From Fundidesulfovibrio putealis DSM 16056 (GTDB lineage: Bacteria; Desulfobacterota; Desulfovibrionia; Desulfovibrionales; Desulfovibrionaceae): a stretch of DNA of 64,000 bases. A program made the position numbers and the translations under genes. This document shows positions 51,384-59,880 of the stretch, in pieces. Within the stretch, counting starts at the first letter, position 1, and the number at the start of each line of letters is the position of its first letter. The notes under the pieces are model-generated. The model saw nothing but the letters and a program-made list of their open reading frames with translations. It did not search any database and was not told the DNA's origin. The stretch covers positions 124,001-188,000 of the forward strand of contig NZ_AUBQ01000015.1 in NCBI RefSeq assembly GCF_000429325.1. Direction: 5' to 3'.

Positions 51384-52623
51384 AGATAGCCCCTTTGAAC
51401 GTCCAGGAGCCTTTCTCCTGGACCATGCTGTCCAACATGAGCCCTGGCATTTTGGTGAACGCCTCGGGCAAAGACCCATCCAGAACAATTGCTGCTGGCA
51501 CGTCGTTGAGTTCCCATTGGCCGCGAAACCAGGGACACACCACTTCCACGTCCTCGATGACCATCTTCTCCTGTGCATGGAACGTCAGCTTGAGGCGGGC
51601 TCCCATCGCCTGGGTGCAAGCGTAGAGAAGCTTCGTGCAGTACTCGCGCGGGAGCAGGGAGGGCGTTCCTTGGAGGCGGGAAACTTTGGGGACCGGAACG
51701 CGGGAGATGGCCTTTTGCGGGTTCTCAAGGCGCGCTCCAAGGGGCAGATGGGTATAATCCGCCCCAGGGCGATGCCCCCAGGACGCGTTGACGGCCTGGC
51801 CGTCAAAGGTCGCTCCTTCCAGGACCCAGCCGCTGGCCACCATGGGCAAGGACAGCATGGTCTTGAGTCCTGTCTGGATGGTTTCCCTCAAGTCAGGTGC
51901 GGCAACCCAAGGCCGCTGAAAGTGCTGCTCGGGGTTGGCCAGGATTTCCCGACGGCGCTGTTCCTTGTCGAGCATGGCCGCACGGGTGGCTTCCACGGCC
52001 TTCTTTCCGGCCTGGTGCTCCAGGAAAAGCTTCAGGCCATAGACTCCGGCCAGCAGCAGAAGGACAGTGACGGTCGCGACAATCCGGTTGCGCTGTTGAG
52101 CCGGAACAGGGTGCAGGGGGATCAGGGAACCCCCGCTCCTGCTCGGCAGCGCGAACAGAATTGATGGTACGAGGGGGGAAAGCCATTTGAGACTTTCCTC
52201 GACAGTTTCACAGGTCACGGATTCCTCGAAATCCGTATCCAGCAGGCCGCGCAGGGATTGAATCGAAGCTTCGGCGTCTTCGCGTGTCGCGAAGACCTGG
52301 TCGCCCATGCCCACCACGATCGACTGGGACATGGCGAACACCCACCAGAATTGGCCCTCGGCATCCTCCAGGCAGAACAGCCCCACGAACGAGGGGGATG
52401 CAACCTGTATCGAGGAGGCCAAGGCGCGCACGCCCCGCCAGGCCTGGAAGTCGCCATGGCTCGCGCCGAGGGCGTATTGACGCTGCCGGAAAGCAACCAT
52501 GTCCAGGGAAGGGTCTTCTTTCCGGGCAGTCCGCCTCAGTTCCGGTATGCCCAACTTCAGGTTGTTCAGATTCCACTGGAGGCCGACAGCCCAGTTCCTA
52601 TTATGGAGTGAGACGCGGCGCAT
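51367..52623 (-). CDS. pilO: PilO-like thin-pilus assembly protein
   Basis: A 418-residue protein: a cytosolic N-terminal part, one membrane segment near residue 180 (IVATVTVLLLLAGVYGLKLFLEH) and a periplasmic part. Layout, length and place between pilN and pilP match IncI1/Tcp-type PilO. It is the inner-membrane alignment subunit in related systems. Start ATG adjoins the pilN stop. Confidence 0.8.
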   Translation of the reverse strand: MRRVSLHNRNWAVGLQWNLNNLKLGIPELRRTARKEDPSLDMVAFRQRQYALGASHGDFQAWRGVRALASSIQVASPSFVGLFCLEDAEGQFWWVFAMSQSIVVGMGDQVFATREDAEASIQSLRGLLDTDFEESVTCETVEESLKWLSPLVPSILFALPSRSGGSLIPLHPVPAQQRNRIVATVTVLLLLAGVYGLKLFLEHQAGKKAVEATRAAMLDKEQRRREILANPEQHFQRPWVAAPDLRETIQTGLKTMLSLPMVASGWVLEGATFDGQAVNASWGHRPGADYTHLPLGARLENPQKAISRVPVPKVSRLQGTPSLLPREYCTKLLYACTQAMGARLKLTFHAQEKMVIEDVEVVCPWFRGQWELNDVPAAIVLDGSLPEAFTKMPGLMLDSMVQEKGSWTFKGAIYAIPR

Positions 52624-54246
52624 TTAAACCTCGGCTGATTCCACCTGGATGGTGATCACCAGCAGCGTTCTGCCGTACTGGGCCTTCCTCGCGGTGGTCG
52701 GTATGCCGATGGACGTGTTTGAATCACGCGACTCCTTCTCGAATCCGCACAGCACCAACGTCTGCCCCATCTTCATCGTGGAACGTTGGGAGAAGGCGCG
52801 CGTTGAAGTCTGCGGCAATTGAATCGTGATGTCCGAGGTCTTGATCTCGCTCATCTCTTCGAGAGCTGAGAGATTGATATTGTACTGAAGGATCACCCGG
52901 CGTTGATCCAGGATGTGCGGGATCACGGTCATGCTGAAACCGGTAGTGACCTCGCCGGGAGTCAGTTCCGTTGTCTGGTTGAAATTGGTCGTGGAGGTTC
53001 CCGCGCTGGCCAGATAGGCGCGACGCTCGATCGCCATGACCGGCACCGGCTGATTGCTCATCACGAGCCCGCCTGCCGACGTGACCTGAGACGCCTTTCC
53101 CCATTGGCGTAGTGCCTTAAGCATGGCCCCCGAGCCCTTGAGCTTGCCGGAGACGATGGTGGCCGCAGCCGTGTTGACGCTCCCGATGTTGGCCAGGTTG
53201 CCTGCCACCACGGAGATGTCCTTGTCCTCGAAAAGAGCCTGGAGGTTGAAGCCGACATCCGTGTTGTCGGAGATGTTCAAAGCCCAGACCTGGACCGTAA
53301 GGGCCACCTGGCGGGAGATGCGGCTGTTCAACTCTTCAATGTAGGAAGCCACGCGCCGCAGAGAGTCAGGCGTATCTCGAACGGTGATCGTACCCGCAGC
53401 CTGGTTGCTGACCACAGCGCCCTTGGGAGAGATCAGCGCCTTCACTTCCTTTTCCGTGTCCGCCCAGATGTCGAAGGACAGGCTGGTTCCGGTGGATTGA
53501 GCTGTCTGCGAAGAGGTGTCCGCCGTAGAGACCGTCTGGTTCACCCGTGATCCGCCGATGCTGGACGCGGCGGATTCCTTGGATTTGTTCGTCAACTTGT
53601 TTTCGTACGTGACCTTTCCGGGAGCGCCCAGCAGGGTGAACGTCTTGACCATCATCCGCGCGAAAAGAATGTTTCCGCTGTTGGAGTCGTAATCCCAGCC
53701 GTAACCGGAGATCATGGCCACCTGATCGAGCAGACCCCGCAAGGTTCCTTCGTATGAGATCGTCAGCTGCCTGCCATCGCTTTTCGTGCCTCCCGAACCA
53801 CCTGCGGAACCCCCTGGAACAGCCAGGAGGGCTTCCAGTTCCATGTTGACGCCAGGGGACGAACCGGGGGCGGCAGGAGCGGAAGGCGCTGAATGTCCCT
53901 GGTCCGAACTTGATGCTGTAGGAACGCTCTTTTTCCCCGGTTCGTCCGGGTCGGAAGCAACCTGGACCGGCAGCGATACAAGTTCGCTGATTGAGGCCGC
54001 AATCGCGGGCAGTGATCCCGTGCGCCGAAGCGTCACATGCTTGTTCAGGATAGGGTTGGCGCTGGCACGGAGCGGCATGGCCTTCGCCCCCAGGTACGGT
54101 TCCGGCGTCACATCCACGGTGCGAGCCCGGCTTTGTTCGCGGAACTTCTCGCCCTGTTGCTCTACGGAATCCACCTGAGTGCTCTTCTTGGCGCATCCAC
54201 CGGCTGCGAGAACCAGAATGAGCAACAACAAAATACATCTCGACAT
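52624..54246 (-). CDS. pilN: PilN-like lipoprotein secretin
   Basis: From the ATG at 54246 the 540-residue protein has a lipobox signal (LLLLILVLAAGGCAKK), secretin N-domains (LRGLLDQVAMISGYGWDYD, VRDTPDSLRRVASYIEELN) and a secretin beta domain with PVPVMAIERRAYLAS and TLVLCGFEKES. It forms the outer-membrane gate for the thin pilus. It follows the trbH fusion gene by one base, joining the two systems in a single transcript. Confidence 0.9.
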   Translation of the reverse strand: MSRCILLLLILVLAAGGCAKKSTQVDSVEQQGEKFREQSRARTVDVTPEPYLGAKAMPLRASANPILNKHVTLRRTGSLPAIAASISELVSLPVQVASDPDEPGKKSVPTASSSDQGHSAPSAPAAPGSSPGVNMELEALLAVPGGSAGGSGGTKSDGRQLTISYEGTLRGLLDQVAMISGYGWDYDSNSGNILFARMMVKTFTLLGAPGKVTYENKLTNKSKESAASSIGGSRVNQTVSTADTSSQTAQSTGTSLSFDIWADTEKEVKALISPKGAVVSNQAAGTITVRDTPDSLRRVASYIEELNSRISRQVALTVQVWALNISDNTDVGFNLQALFEDKDISVVAGNLANIGSVNTAAATIVSGKLKGSGAMLKALRQWGKASQVTSAGGLVMSNQPVPVMAIERRAYLASAGTSTTNFNQTTELTPGEVTTGFSMTVIPHILDQRRVILQYNINLSALEEMSEIKTSDITIQLPQTSTRAFSQRSTMKMGQTLVLCGFEKESRDSNTSIGIPTTARKAQYGRTLLVITIQVESAEV

Positions 54247-54247
54247 T

Positions 54248-55555
54248 CTAATCCTCCGCAACTTCAACAACATTGTTTCCTTGGTACACAGTCACTCGCA
54301 GTGGGTTTCCTCCGCGATGCAGGCCAGAAAAAAGCTGCTTTATGGCTCCGACGAAATCCCCGTCGAACTTGGCTCTGGCCTCAAGTTCAAAATCATGCTT
54401 CGCCTTCCAGACCAGCTGGTATTGAGCCTTGATCGCCCAGGAATCGAGCTGCGAATGGAGGCTGCCAGGTTCAATGATCCAGCTCGGAGCTGGAACTGCC
54501 GAGGGGGCTGCATCGGAATTCCCTTGAGAGGGAGCCAGTTCCGCAAGGGCCTCCTGGACAGGTGATGCCGGAGCAACTGGAACGGCAGGGGCTGAGGCAG
54601 GGACAGGATTCCCCGCTGAAACCGGCGTGGGGTCCACGGGTTTCGCGGCGGCAGGGCTTGCTTCGGTTGGCTTGGCCACAGGCGTGGGAGCCAGAACCGG
54701 AGTCGGAAGAGCAACTGGGGTCGGTGCGGGGGCTGGCCTTGTGGATGCCAGCGGCTTGGACGGGCGGTCCCCGGAGGACGCCGGAGGGACAGCCTGTGCC
54801 GTGGCGGGAGAGGCAGGCCCACGCAGGGACACCATCCGCCCGGCCTCAAGGACGGTATCCGGCTTCACATTGTTCAGGCGGCAGAACTCCGCCACCGGCA
54901 CCTTGTTGCGCTTTGCGATCCGCGCCGCCGTGCTCTTGCTGCGAACCGGCACCCCGGCATCATGCGCCGGGACAGTGGGAGGTTCTGAGCCTGGCTTTGC
55001 ACCAGGCCCAGAACCTTTCATCAACCTGTCTGGATGGACCTGAACCTGGGAAGGCGTGGGAACCGTCGGCTCATCCAGCAGGGGGAGGGACTCCAAAGGG
55101 AAAGATGTTGAAGACTTCACGGAGGGAGCATCGATTCTGGGCGACAGGCTTCCCATGGTCAGGGGACGAACCGTGCCGAAGGAATCACCGTCGGAAGTCC
55201 TGACCTGGAGGTAACAAGTGGGCGAGGTTTCATCGCGGATGACGTCCAGGGTATAGCCGACCCTGATCCCAGCCGGAGAGTCAGGAGGAGAGATCAGGAA
55301 GCCTTGAGCCCGCAGAGTAGTGTCCAGTTCCTGGCCGAAGGTGTTTTTCGTTTTGGCCAGGGTCAGGGTCGTGCGCCCCGGAGGATAACGGCGGGCCAGT
55401 TCCTCAGCTGCCATGGTGGCCAGGGATTGGGCGTCTCCTGGGTACGTGTCGCTCACCCCGTCGTATGTGGGCATGCCGCCGTTATCCACATGGCGGGTCT
55501 GCATGACGCAGCCCTGGAGCTGCATGGCCAGGAGCAGGAGAAGTATGTATCGCAT
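54248..55555 (-). CDS. TrbH-LysM-TcpQ fusion lipoprotein
   Basis: A 435-residue lipoprotein (ILLLLLAMQLQGC). The N-terminal part resembles TrbH (ATMAAEELARRYPPGRTTLTL, FGQELDTTLRAQGF). The middle has a LysM-like segment (STAARIAKRNKVPVAEFCRL) and a long Pro/Ala/Val spacer. The last 80 residues match the TcpQ/PilL C-terminal domain (SWAIKAQYQLVWKAKHDFEL, GDFVGAIKQLF, VTVYQGNNVVEV). It therefore joins a T4SS outer-membrane subunit with a pilus secretin partner, directly between trbG and pilN. The ATG at 55555 has GAGG upstream. Confidence 0.8.
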   Translation of the reverse strand: MRYILLLLLAMQLQGCVMQTRHVDNGGMPTYDGVSDTYPGDAQSLATMAAEELARRYPPGRTTLTLAKTKNTFGQELDTTLRAQGFLISPPDSPAGIRVGYTLDVIRDETSPTCYLQVRTSDGDSFGTVRPLTMGSLSPRIDAPSVKSSTSFPLESLPLLDEPTVPTPSQVQVHPDRLMKGSGPGAKPGSEPPTVPAHDAGVPVRSKSTAARIAKRNKVPVAEFCRLNNVKPDTVLEAGRMVSLRGPASPATAQAVPPASSGDRPSKPLASTRPAPAPTPVALPTPVLAPTPVAKPTEASPAAAKPVDPTPVSAGNPVPASAPAVPVAPASPVQEALAELAPSQGNSDAAPSAVPAPSWIIEPGSLHSQLDSWAIKAQYQLVWKAKHDFELEARAKFDGDFVGAIKQLFSGLHRGGNPLRVTVYQGNNVVEVAED

Positions 55556-55563
55556 CGCCAGCC

Positions 55564-56526
55564 TCACTTCTTGCGGATGGTAATGCGTTGCTGCTTGCTG
55601 CCGACGCCCGAGATGAGAAACGCCTCCTGGAACACGCCATCCACGATCATGGCCATGTTCTTCAGCCGGAAGTTCGCCATCGTATCCTGGCCACCGTTGC
55701 GCACGAGAAGAACAGGGGCATCACCGGATTGGACCGAAGGTGGGAGCTTGATGAACATCTGACGACCGTCGTCGAAGACCTGGATTGGCTTCCAGGGAGC
55801 ATCCCCCTTGATTTCATAACTGAAGTTCAGTTGGCTCAGATCCTTTGGCTCACCATCCGCATCCACTGTCTTCCACTGCTTATCCTTGGTCTCCTTGGCG
55901 TCCTTCTCTTTAAGCCGGATGGCGTTGTCTTCGGGGTAGAGAAAGCCGACACGGGGCGTGTGGCCGGTGCGTTGGCTGACCAGCTTCAGGATGTAGGCCC
56001 GGCGGTCCGTGGTGATGATCGCGTTGGTGACAAGACCGGCATCCATGGGTTTGATCAGGACATGGGCGGTGTTTCCCGACTTGACCACCTCGCAAACCCA
56101 GCGCGCCGAGTCGCCGACCACAACTTCATTCAACGATTCGCCCGGTTGGAGCTCAACCACGGAAATGAGGCTTGGAGCGCAGATGACCGTCGGGGAAGAG
56201 GCTCCATATGGGAACATGAGCTTGCCGTTGGCCTGGATGGGCGTAGCTCCAGAAGTTTCCCAGTCTTGGGCCATTTTCACGGCTTGGCGTTCCCTTGCGT
56301 TCAGTGGCACGTCGGGGTTGAGATAGTCCGCCTGGCGGAGTTGCTCGGTGGATTTTCCCTTGCCTGTCGTCCGCTGGCTGACCGAGGCATCCATCTGGTA
56401 CTCCTCGGGAACCATCATGGTTTTTGCGGGCTTTCCTTTCTCGTCAGCGCGCGGCTGCTCCGCAGCCCAAAGAGGTTGCCCCAGGAGGAGGGTCACGAAC
56501 ACCGCCACGAACAATCGTTTCAACAT
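55564..56526 (-). CDS. trbG: TrbG/VirB9-like channel subunit
   Basis: A 320-residue exported protein with a signal peptide (RLFVAVFVTLLLGQPLWAAE). The VirB9 fold shows as LQPGESLNEVVVGDSARW, AHVLIKPMDAGLVTNAIITT and RRAYILKLVS, with a C-terminal QVFDDGRQMFIKLP stretch. It is part of the outer-membrane core with TrbH and TrbI. Confidence 0.92.
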   Translation of the reverse strand: MLKRLFVAVFVTLLLGQPLWAAEQPRADEKGKPAKTMMVPEEYQMDASVSQRTTGKGKSTEQLRQADYLNPDVPLNARERQAVKMAQDWETSGATPIQANGKLMFPYGASSPTVICAPSLISVVELQPGESLNEVVVGDSARWVCEVVKSGNTAHVLIKPMDAGLVTNAIITTDRRAYILKLVSQRTGHTPRVGFLYPEDNAIRLKEKDAKETKDKQWKTVDADGEPKDLSQLNFSYEIKGDAPWKPIQVFDDGRQMFIKLPPSVQSGDAPVLLVRNGGQDTMANFRLKNMAMIVDGVFQEAFLISGVGSKQQRITIRKK

Positions 56527-56534
56527 GCTGCTTC

Positions 56535-57254
56535 CTACTTTTTGGGAGTTGATGCGGGTTCCATCACGCTGGAACTGGACAAGCCCGTCACGTAAACGCC
56601 CCCAGGGTTCCGAAGAATTTGCGCGTCCGTGGTGGGAGGCTGGATTTGGATCGTCAGGGTCGCTTGGTAGCCCTCACTGGCGACCTGGACGCCAGAGTGG
56701 TTTCGCGTGACTTCGGTCCACTCAACCCGCCAGGAGTCTGCGCTGACCTGCGCGGGCAGGCTCTTGATGTTGACCTGGACGAGTTTGTCTTTGGCCCGCT
56801 CATAAGGGTTGTTGGTTTCGTACCACTGGCGCATCTGTCCCTTGGCAGCGCCGATGGCGAAATACGACAGTCGCTCGATGAACCTCTTCTGGAGGTCCAG
56901 GTCGGCAGTCACGGAGCGCCACTGCGTGACGAAGGTGGCCAGCTCCGCCTGGACGACTCTTGTTGGCGTCGGCGAAGCCACGGAGGCCCGCTCGACGGCA
57001 GCGACCCGACCGAGCTGATCCACCTCAACGACATAGGGCACAACTTTGGATTGAGTGGCCTGGACCACGTTGCCCATGACCGAGATGCCGGTGATCCCAA
57101 GGGCAATGAAAGCCGCCATGCGCCACTGCCTGGCGCGCTGGATGTAACTGCCATAGCGCTCTAGCCATTCCTCACGGCCACGCACATAGGAGAACTTCTC
57201 CGCTGAGGCTGACAGCTCACCGGCATCTGGTTTCGACTTTGATTTCAACAGCAT
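56535..57254 (-). CDS. trbF: TrbF/VirB8-like inner-membrane subunit
   Basis: A 239-residue bitopic protein with one membrane segment (MAAFIALGITGISVMGNVV) and a periplasmic NTF2-like VirB8 domain (VVPYVVEVDQLGRVAAVE, WYETNNPYERAKDKLVQV). It follows trbL after a 100-base A-rich gap. Confidence 0.92.
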   Translation of the reverse strand: MLLKSKSKPDAGELSASAEKFSYVRGREEWLERYGSYIQRARQWRMAAFIALGITGISVMGNVVQATQSKVVPYVVEVDQLGRVAAVERASVASPTPTRVVQAELATFVTQWRSVTADLDLQKRFIERLSYFAIGAAKGQMRQWYETNNPYERAKDKLVQVNIKSLPAQVSADSWRVEWTEVTRNHSGVQVASEGYQATLTIQIQPPTTDAQILRNPGGVYVTGLSSSSVMEPASTPKK

Positions 57255-57298
57255 TCAGCCATTCTCCTTACTCACGGCGCTCCCTCTATTCCTTTTGC

Positions 57299-57309
57299 TT
57301 TCGTGCTTT
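57299..57309 (-). repeat. AAAGCACGAAA intergenic motif, copy 4
   Basis: Lies in the trbL-trbF gap, beside two GAAAACCAGAA copies on the minus strand. Confidence 0.4.
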
Positions 57310-57354
57310 CTGGTTTTCATTTCTTCTGGTTTTCATCTTTCCACAGAGCTGCGG

Positions 57355-58602
57355 CTACGCTTGGCCATTTCCGCCCCCATCCTTGCCGCCGGGACTGGAG
57401 CCATCACCGGGCAGGCCCAGATTGCGCATCTTCATTTCCTGAAGGCGTGAACTCATTGCGGCCCCAAAGCGTTCACCATGAGACAGATTCCCGCTCTCGG
57501 TCTTGGCCTGCTTATGGGCTTGCCAGAGCGATCCCGCGATGTGGCGGGCCTTCCCCAGGCCCGTGGCTCCGTCCATGGAGGCGATCTGAGCGGCCTTTCT
57601 GGTGGCGTCGATCCCGCTAGCAGCACCAATAGCTCCCGACGCGGCTCCAACCATTCCCCCGAGCGTGGCTCCTGCTGCGCCTGCGACTGCTGACGAAAGA
57701 CTTGATCCGGGCGTAGTGTGGGAGCCGTTCACGATGCCTGCCACCATGGAGGGAACATTCTGGGCTATCGCGTAAATAATGATTGCCGTAGCGATGTAGA
57801 TGAATCCTTCAGCAAGTCCCGGTGAAGCAGAAGACTGTACTTGCGCTTGCAAGTCTTTAAACATCTGGAGTCCAAGGCTCATCACAAGCTGCATGGCGTA
57901 CAGTTTGACGGCAACAGAAAGGACATACCTCATGACATTGATCGCGTATTCTTTCATAAACTCAGCGCCGCCGAGCCCGAGAAGGACTATTGCGGCGCTG
58001 ACAGCAATGTAAGATTCACATTTTATCAATATGACTTGTGCTGTTAACAGTGAAAAAACAATCAAGATGATAATTGAACATATTCCTATGAGAAGTATTG
58101 GGCCAAGGTTGAATCCATTGTCGTACGATGCCTTTGATATCAATCCGTTTTCTCCGTTAATGGTGTTCCATAGTGACTTCACGACATCCAGTCCGGCCTT
58201 CAAAGGTTCCGCAGTGTCATACTGGCTTGCTCCGGCTGTGCCTGCTAGTTCACTGAGTCCGTCGATAACGCTTTTGGTCCAGGGAACGTAGTTCACAATG
58301 ACGGCTGCCACGAGGCCGCAAAACAGCATTGAAACAATAAATTGACTTAGAAGATCAGCAATACTTGTCCTGTTCAAAGCTGCCTTGACGCCAAACATAA
58401 CAACTGTTAGTGTTACACACAGACTAAATAGCTTTAGCGCAGCGTTTTGAAGGGTATTGTTCCAGGTTGTTGCGAGTGTTTGTACTTTGGTAACAATTCC
58501 CGTGAGTGCATCTGTGCTCTGTGCAAATGACTCTCCTGGGAGCATCACAACAGCAAAAAGGGGTATCAACGCCATGAATAAAAAGTACATTATGTATTTC
58601 AT
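57355..58602 (-). CDS. trbL: TrbL/VirB6-like polytopic channel protein
   Basis: From the ATG at 58602 the 415-residue protein has a signal-like start and several membrane segments (FIVSMLFCGLVAAVIVNYV, ILLIGICSIIILIVFSLL, AVSAAIVLLGLGGAEF). A Gly/Ala-rich cytosolic tail (SSAVAGAAGATLGGMVG) follows. The 5' half (58000-58602) is AT-richer than the 3' half. The first 29 bases overlap head-to-head with a plus-strand gene. TrbL/VirB6 relatives are the proteins recognised by entry-exclusion factors in several systems. Confidence 0.9.
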   Translation of the reverse strand: MKYIMYFLFMALIPLFAVVMLPGESFAQSTDALTGIVTKVQTLATTWNNTLQNAALKLFSLCVTLTVVMFGVKAALNRTSIADLLSQFIVSMLFCGLVAAVIVNYVPWTKSVIDGLSELAGTAGASQYDTAEPLKAGLDVVKSLWNTINGENGLISKASYDNGFNLGPILLIGICSIIILIVFSLLTAQVILIKCESYIAVSAAIVLLGLGGAEFMKEYAINVMRYVLSVAVKLYAMQLVMSLGLQMFKDLQAQVQSSASPGLAEGFIYIATAIIIYAIAQNVPSMVAGIVNGSHTTPGSSLSSAVAGAAGATLGGMVGAASGAIGAASGIDATRKAAQIASMDGATGLGKARHIAGSLWQAHKQAKTESGNLSHGERFGAAMSSRLQEMKMRNLGLPGDGSSPGGKDGGGNGQA

Positions 58603-59014
58603 CTGGGTTTGCGTTCTCACTTCATTTACTACCAAGCTGGCTTTTGCGCTCGATGAGCATCCACGCAAAGACGAGTTCAAGGTCATTCGAGAAATGTGTG
58701 AAGCTCCATGGGATAATGCTGAATATTTCAAAAAACGTTTTCCTGAGGCATTCGCCGAGGCAACTAAATGTAAAAAATACATGTGCTCGGGAGTTGAAAC
58801 GCCATCTATTGACTACATCACGGACAGAAGTGGAGCGTTTGATGTGACTCTTTGCAAATCTGTGATTATTGCTGCAAAGCCTGGCGGACTTGAAGAGCAA
58901 ATGCGTAAGCTTGACAAAGAAGGTTTTGAGGCAATGAAAGCAGGAGACAGAAAAACAGCCAATGAAGTTATAAGTCGGCAGAGGCAATTTAAAAAAGACA
59001 ATGGTATTGATTAG
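58574..59014 (+). CDS. Exported protein at the trbK position, opposite strand; candidate entry-exclusion factor
   Basis: The only plus-strand gene in the transfer operon. From the ATG at 58574 it gives 146 residues: an N-terminal hydrophobic signal (YIMYFIWVCVLTSFTTKLAFA) and a charged helical body with four cysteines in the mature part (EMCEAPWD, TKCKKYMCSG, DVTLCKS), ending RQRQFKKDNGID. It is AT-rich like the trbL 5' half. In RP4-type operons trbK, the entry-exclusion lipoprotein, lies between trbJ and trbL on the same strand. Here this gene takes that place but is inverted. There is no lipobox. The role is inferred from position only. Confidence 0.65.
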   Translation: MNKKYIMYFIWVCVLTSFTTKLAFALDEHPRKDEFKVIREMCEAPWDNAEYFKKRFPEAFAEATKCKKYMCSGVETPSIDYITDRSGAFDVTLCKSVIIAAKPGGLEEQMRKLDKEGFEAMKAGDRKTANEVISRQRQFKKDNGID

Positions 59015-59025
59015 CATTTTGCACC

Positions 59026-59880
59026 TCACCACCCAGACGGATCGCGCTGGTTGCTGTTGACGACGGCATCCAGCGCGTTCGTATTGAACATCTTCCCCGT
59101 TGCTGCTTTCCACGCTTCCTCATGCATCTGTTTGTCCTTCTCGTCCTTCATGTCTCTTTGGACGGAAGACTGAATAGACACGGCCAGGAGCTGGCGAAGA
59201 CGCTGCGACTCCCTGAGTTGCATGGTCGCAATCTGGTTTCCTGCTTCCAGGGCTTTCATTTGACCATCAGGGGTCAACAGCAGGTCGTCCAACTGGCTGT
59301 CCAGTTCAGCGGCCTTTTGTTCTATTTCTTCAATCTGGCCGCCGGACTCCTGAAACGCGGCTTCTTGGGCCTGTTCAGCTTCTTTTTCGATCTGCTCACG
59401 CATCTTGAGGAATGCGGCCTCGGACGCTGCCCGCTCTTCCTCGGTCATGGGTGCGCCATCAGGCTTAGAAGTCTTGAACAGATCTTTAATTGCTCCCCTG
59501 TTGGCGTAGGTCGCCTTGAAAATTTGGCTTAGGGCTGACGCATCACCACGTTGCAGGTTCAAACCCTGCGAAAGTGATGAAAGCTGACTGAATGTTCCTT
59601 TCATGCTTCCAAGCACAGACATAGGTAGTTTTACGGTGTTTTGAAGCATGTTCTTGTAACGGTCCATATTCTGTTGAACCATCGTTATCTGCTTCTCTGT
59701 CTGAGTCATGGCCTCGGACACTTGCTTGTAAACTTGCTGAAGTTTTTCAAGGCTTGTGACTCGTTCCAGTGCTTGTGTGAACATTTGACTGCAATTGGTG
59801 CAGGTCACAACCATTGCATTGGAGTCTTTCGCAATGATAAGCGCCAGAGACAACGCAATGAAGAAATAAAGAATTTTCAT
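59026..59880 (-). CDS. trbJ: TrbJ/VirB5-like periplasmic protein
   Basis: From the ATG at 59880 the 284-residue protein has a signal peptide (ILYFFIALSLALIIAKDSNA). It then has a CTNCSQ motif and long helices (ALERVTSLEKLQQVYKQV, EAAFLKMREQIEKEAEQAQE), as in TrbJ/VirB5. It is probably a pilus-tip or periplasmic assembly factor. It overlaps trbE by four bases. Confidence 0.85.
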   Translation of the reverse strand: MKILYFFIALSLALIIAKDSNAMVVTCTNCSQMFTQALERVTSLEKLQQVYKQVSEAMTQTEKQITMVQQNMDRYKNMLQNTVKLPMSVLGSMKGTFSQLSSLSQGLNLQRGDASALSQIFKATYANRGAIKDLFKTSKPDGAPMTEEERAASEAAFLKMREQIEKEAEQAQEAAFQESGGQIEEIEQKAAELDSQLDDLLLTPDGQMKALEAGNQIATMQLRESQRLRQLLAVSIQSSVQRDMKDEKDKQMHEEAWKAATGKMFNTNALDAVVNSNQRDPSGW

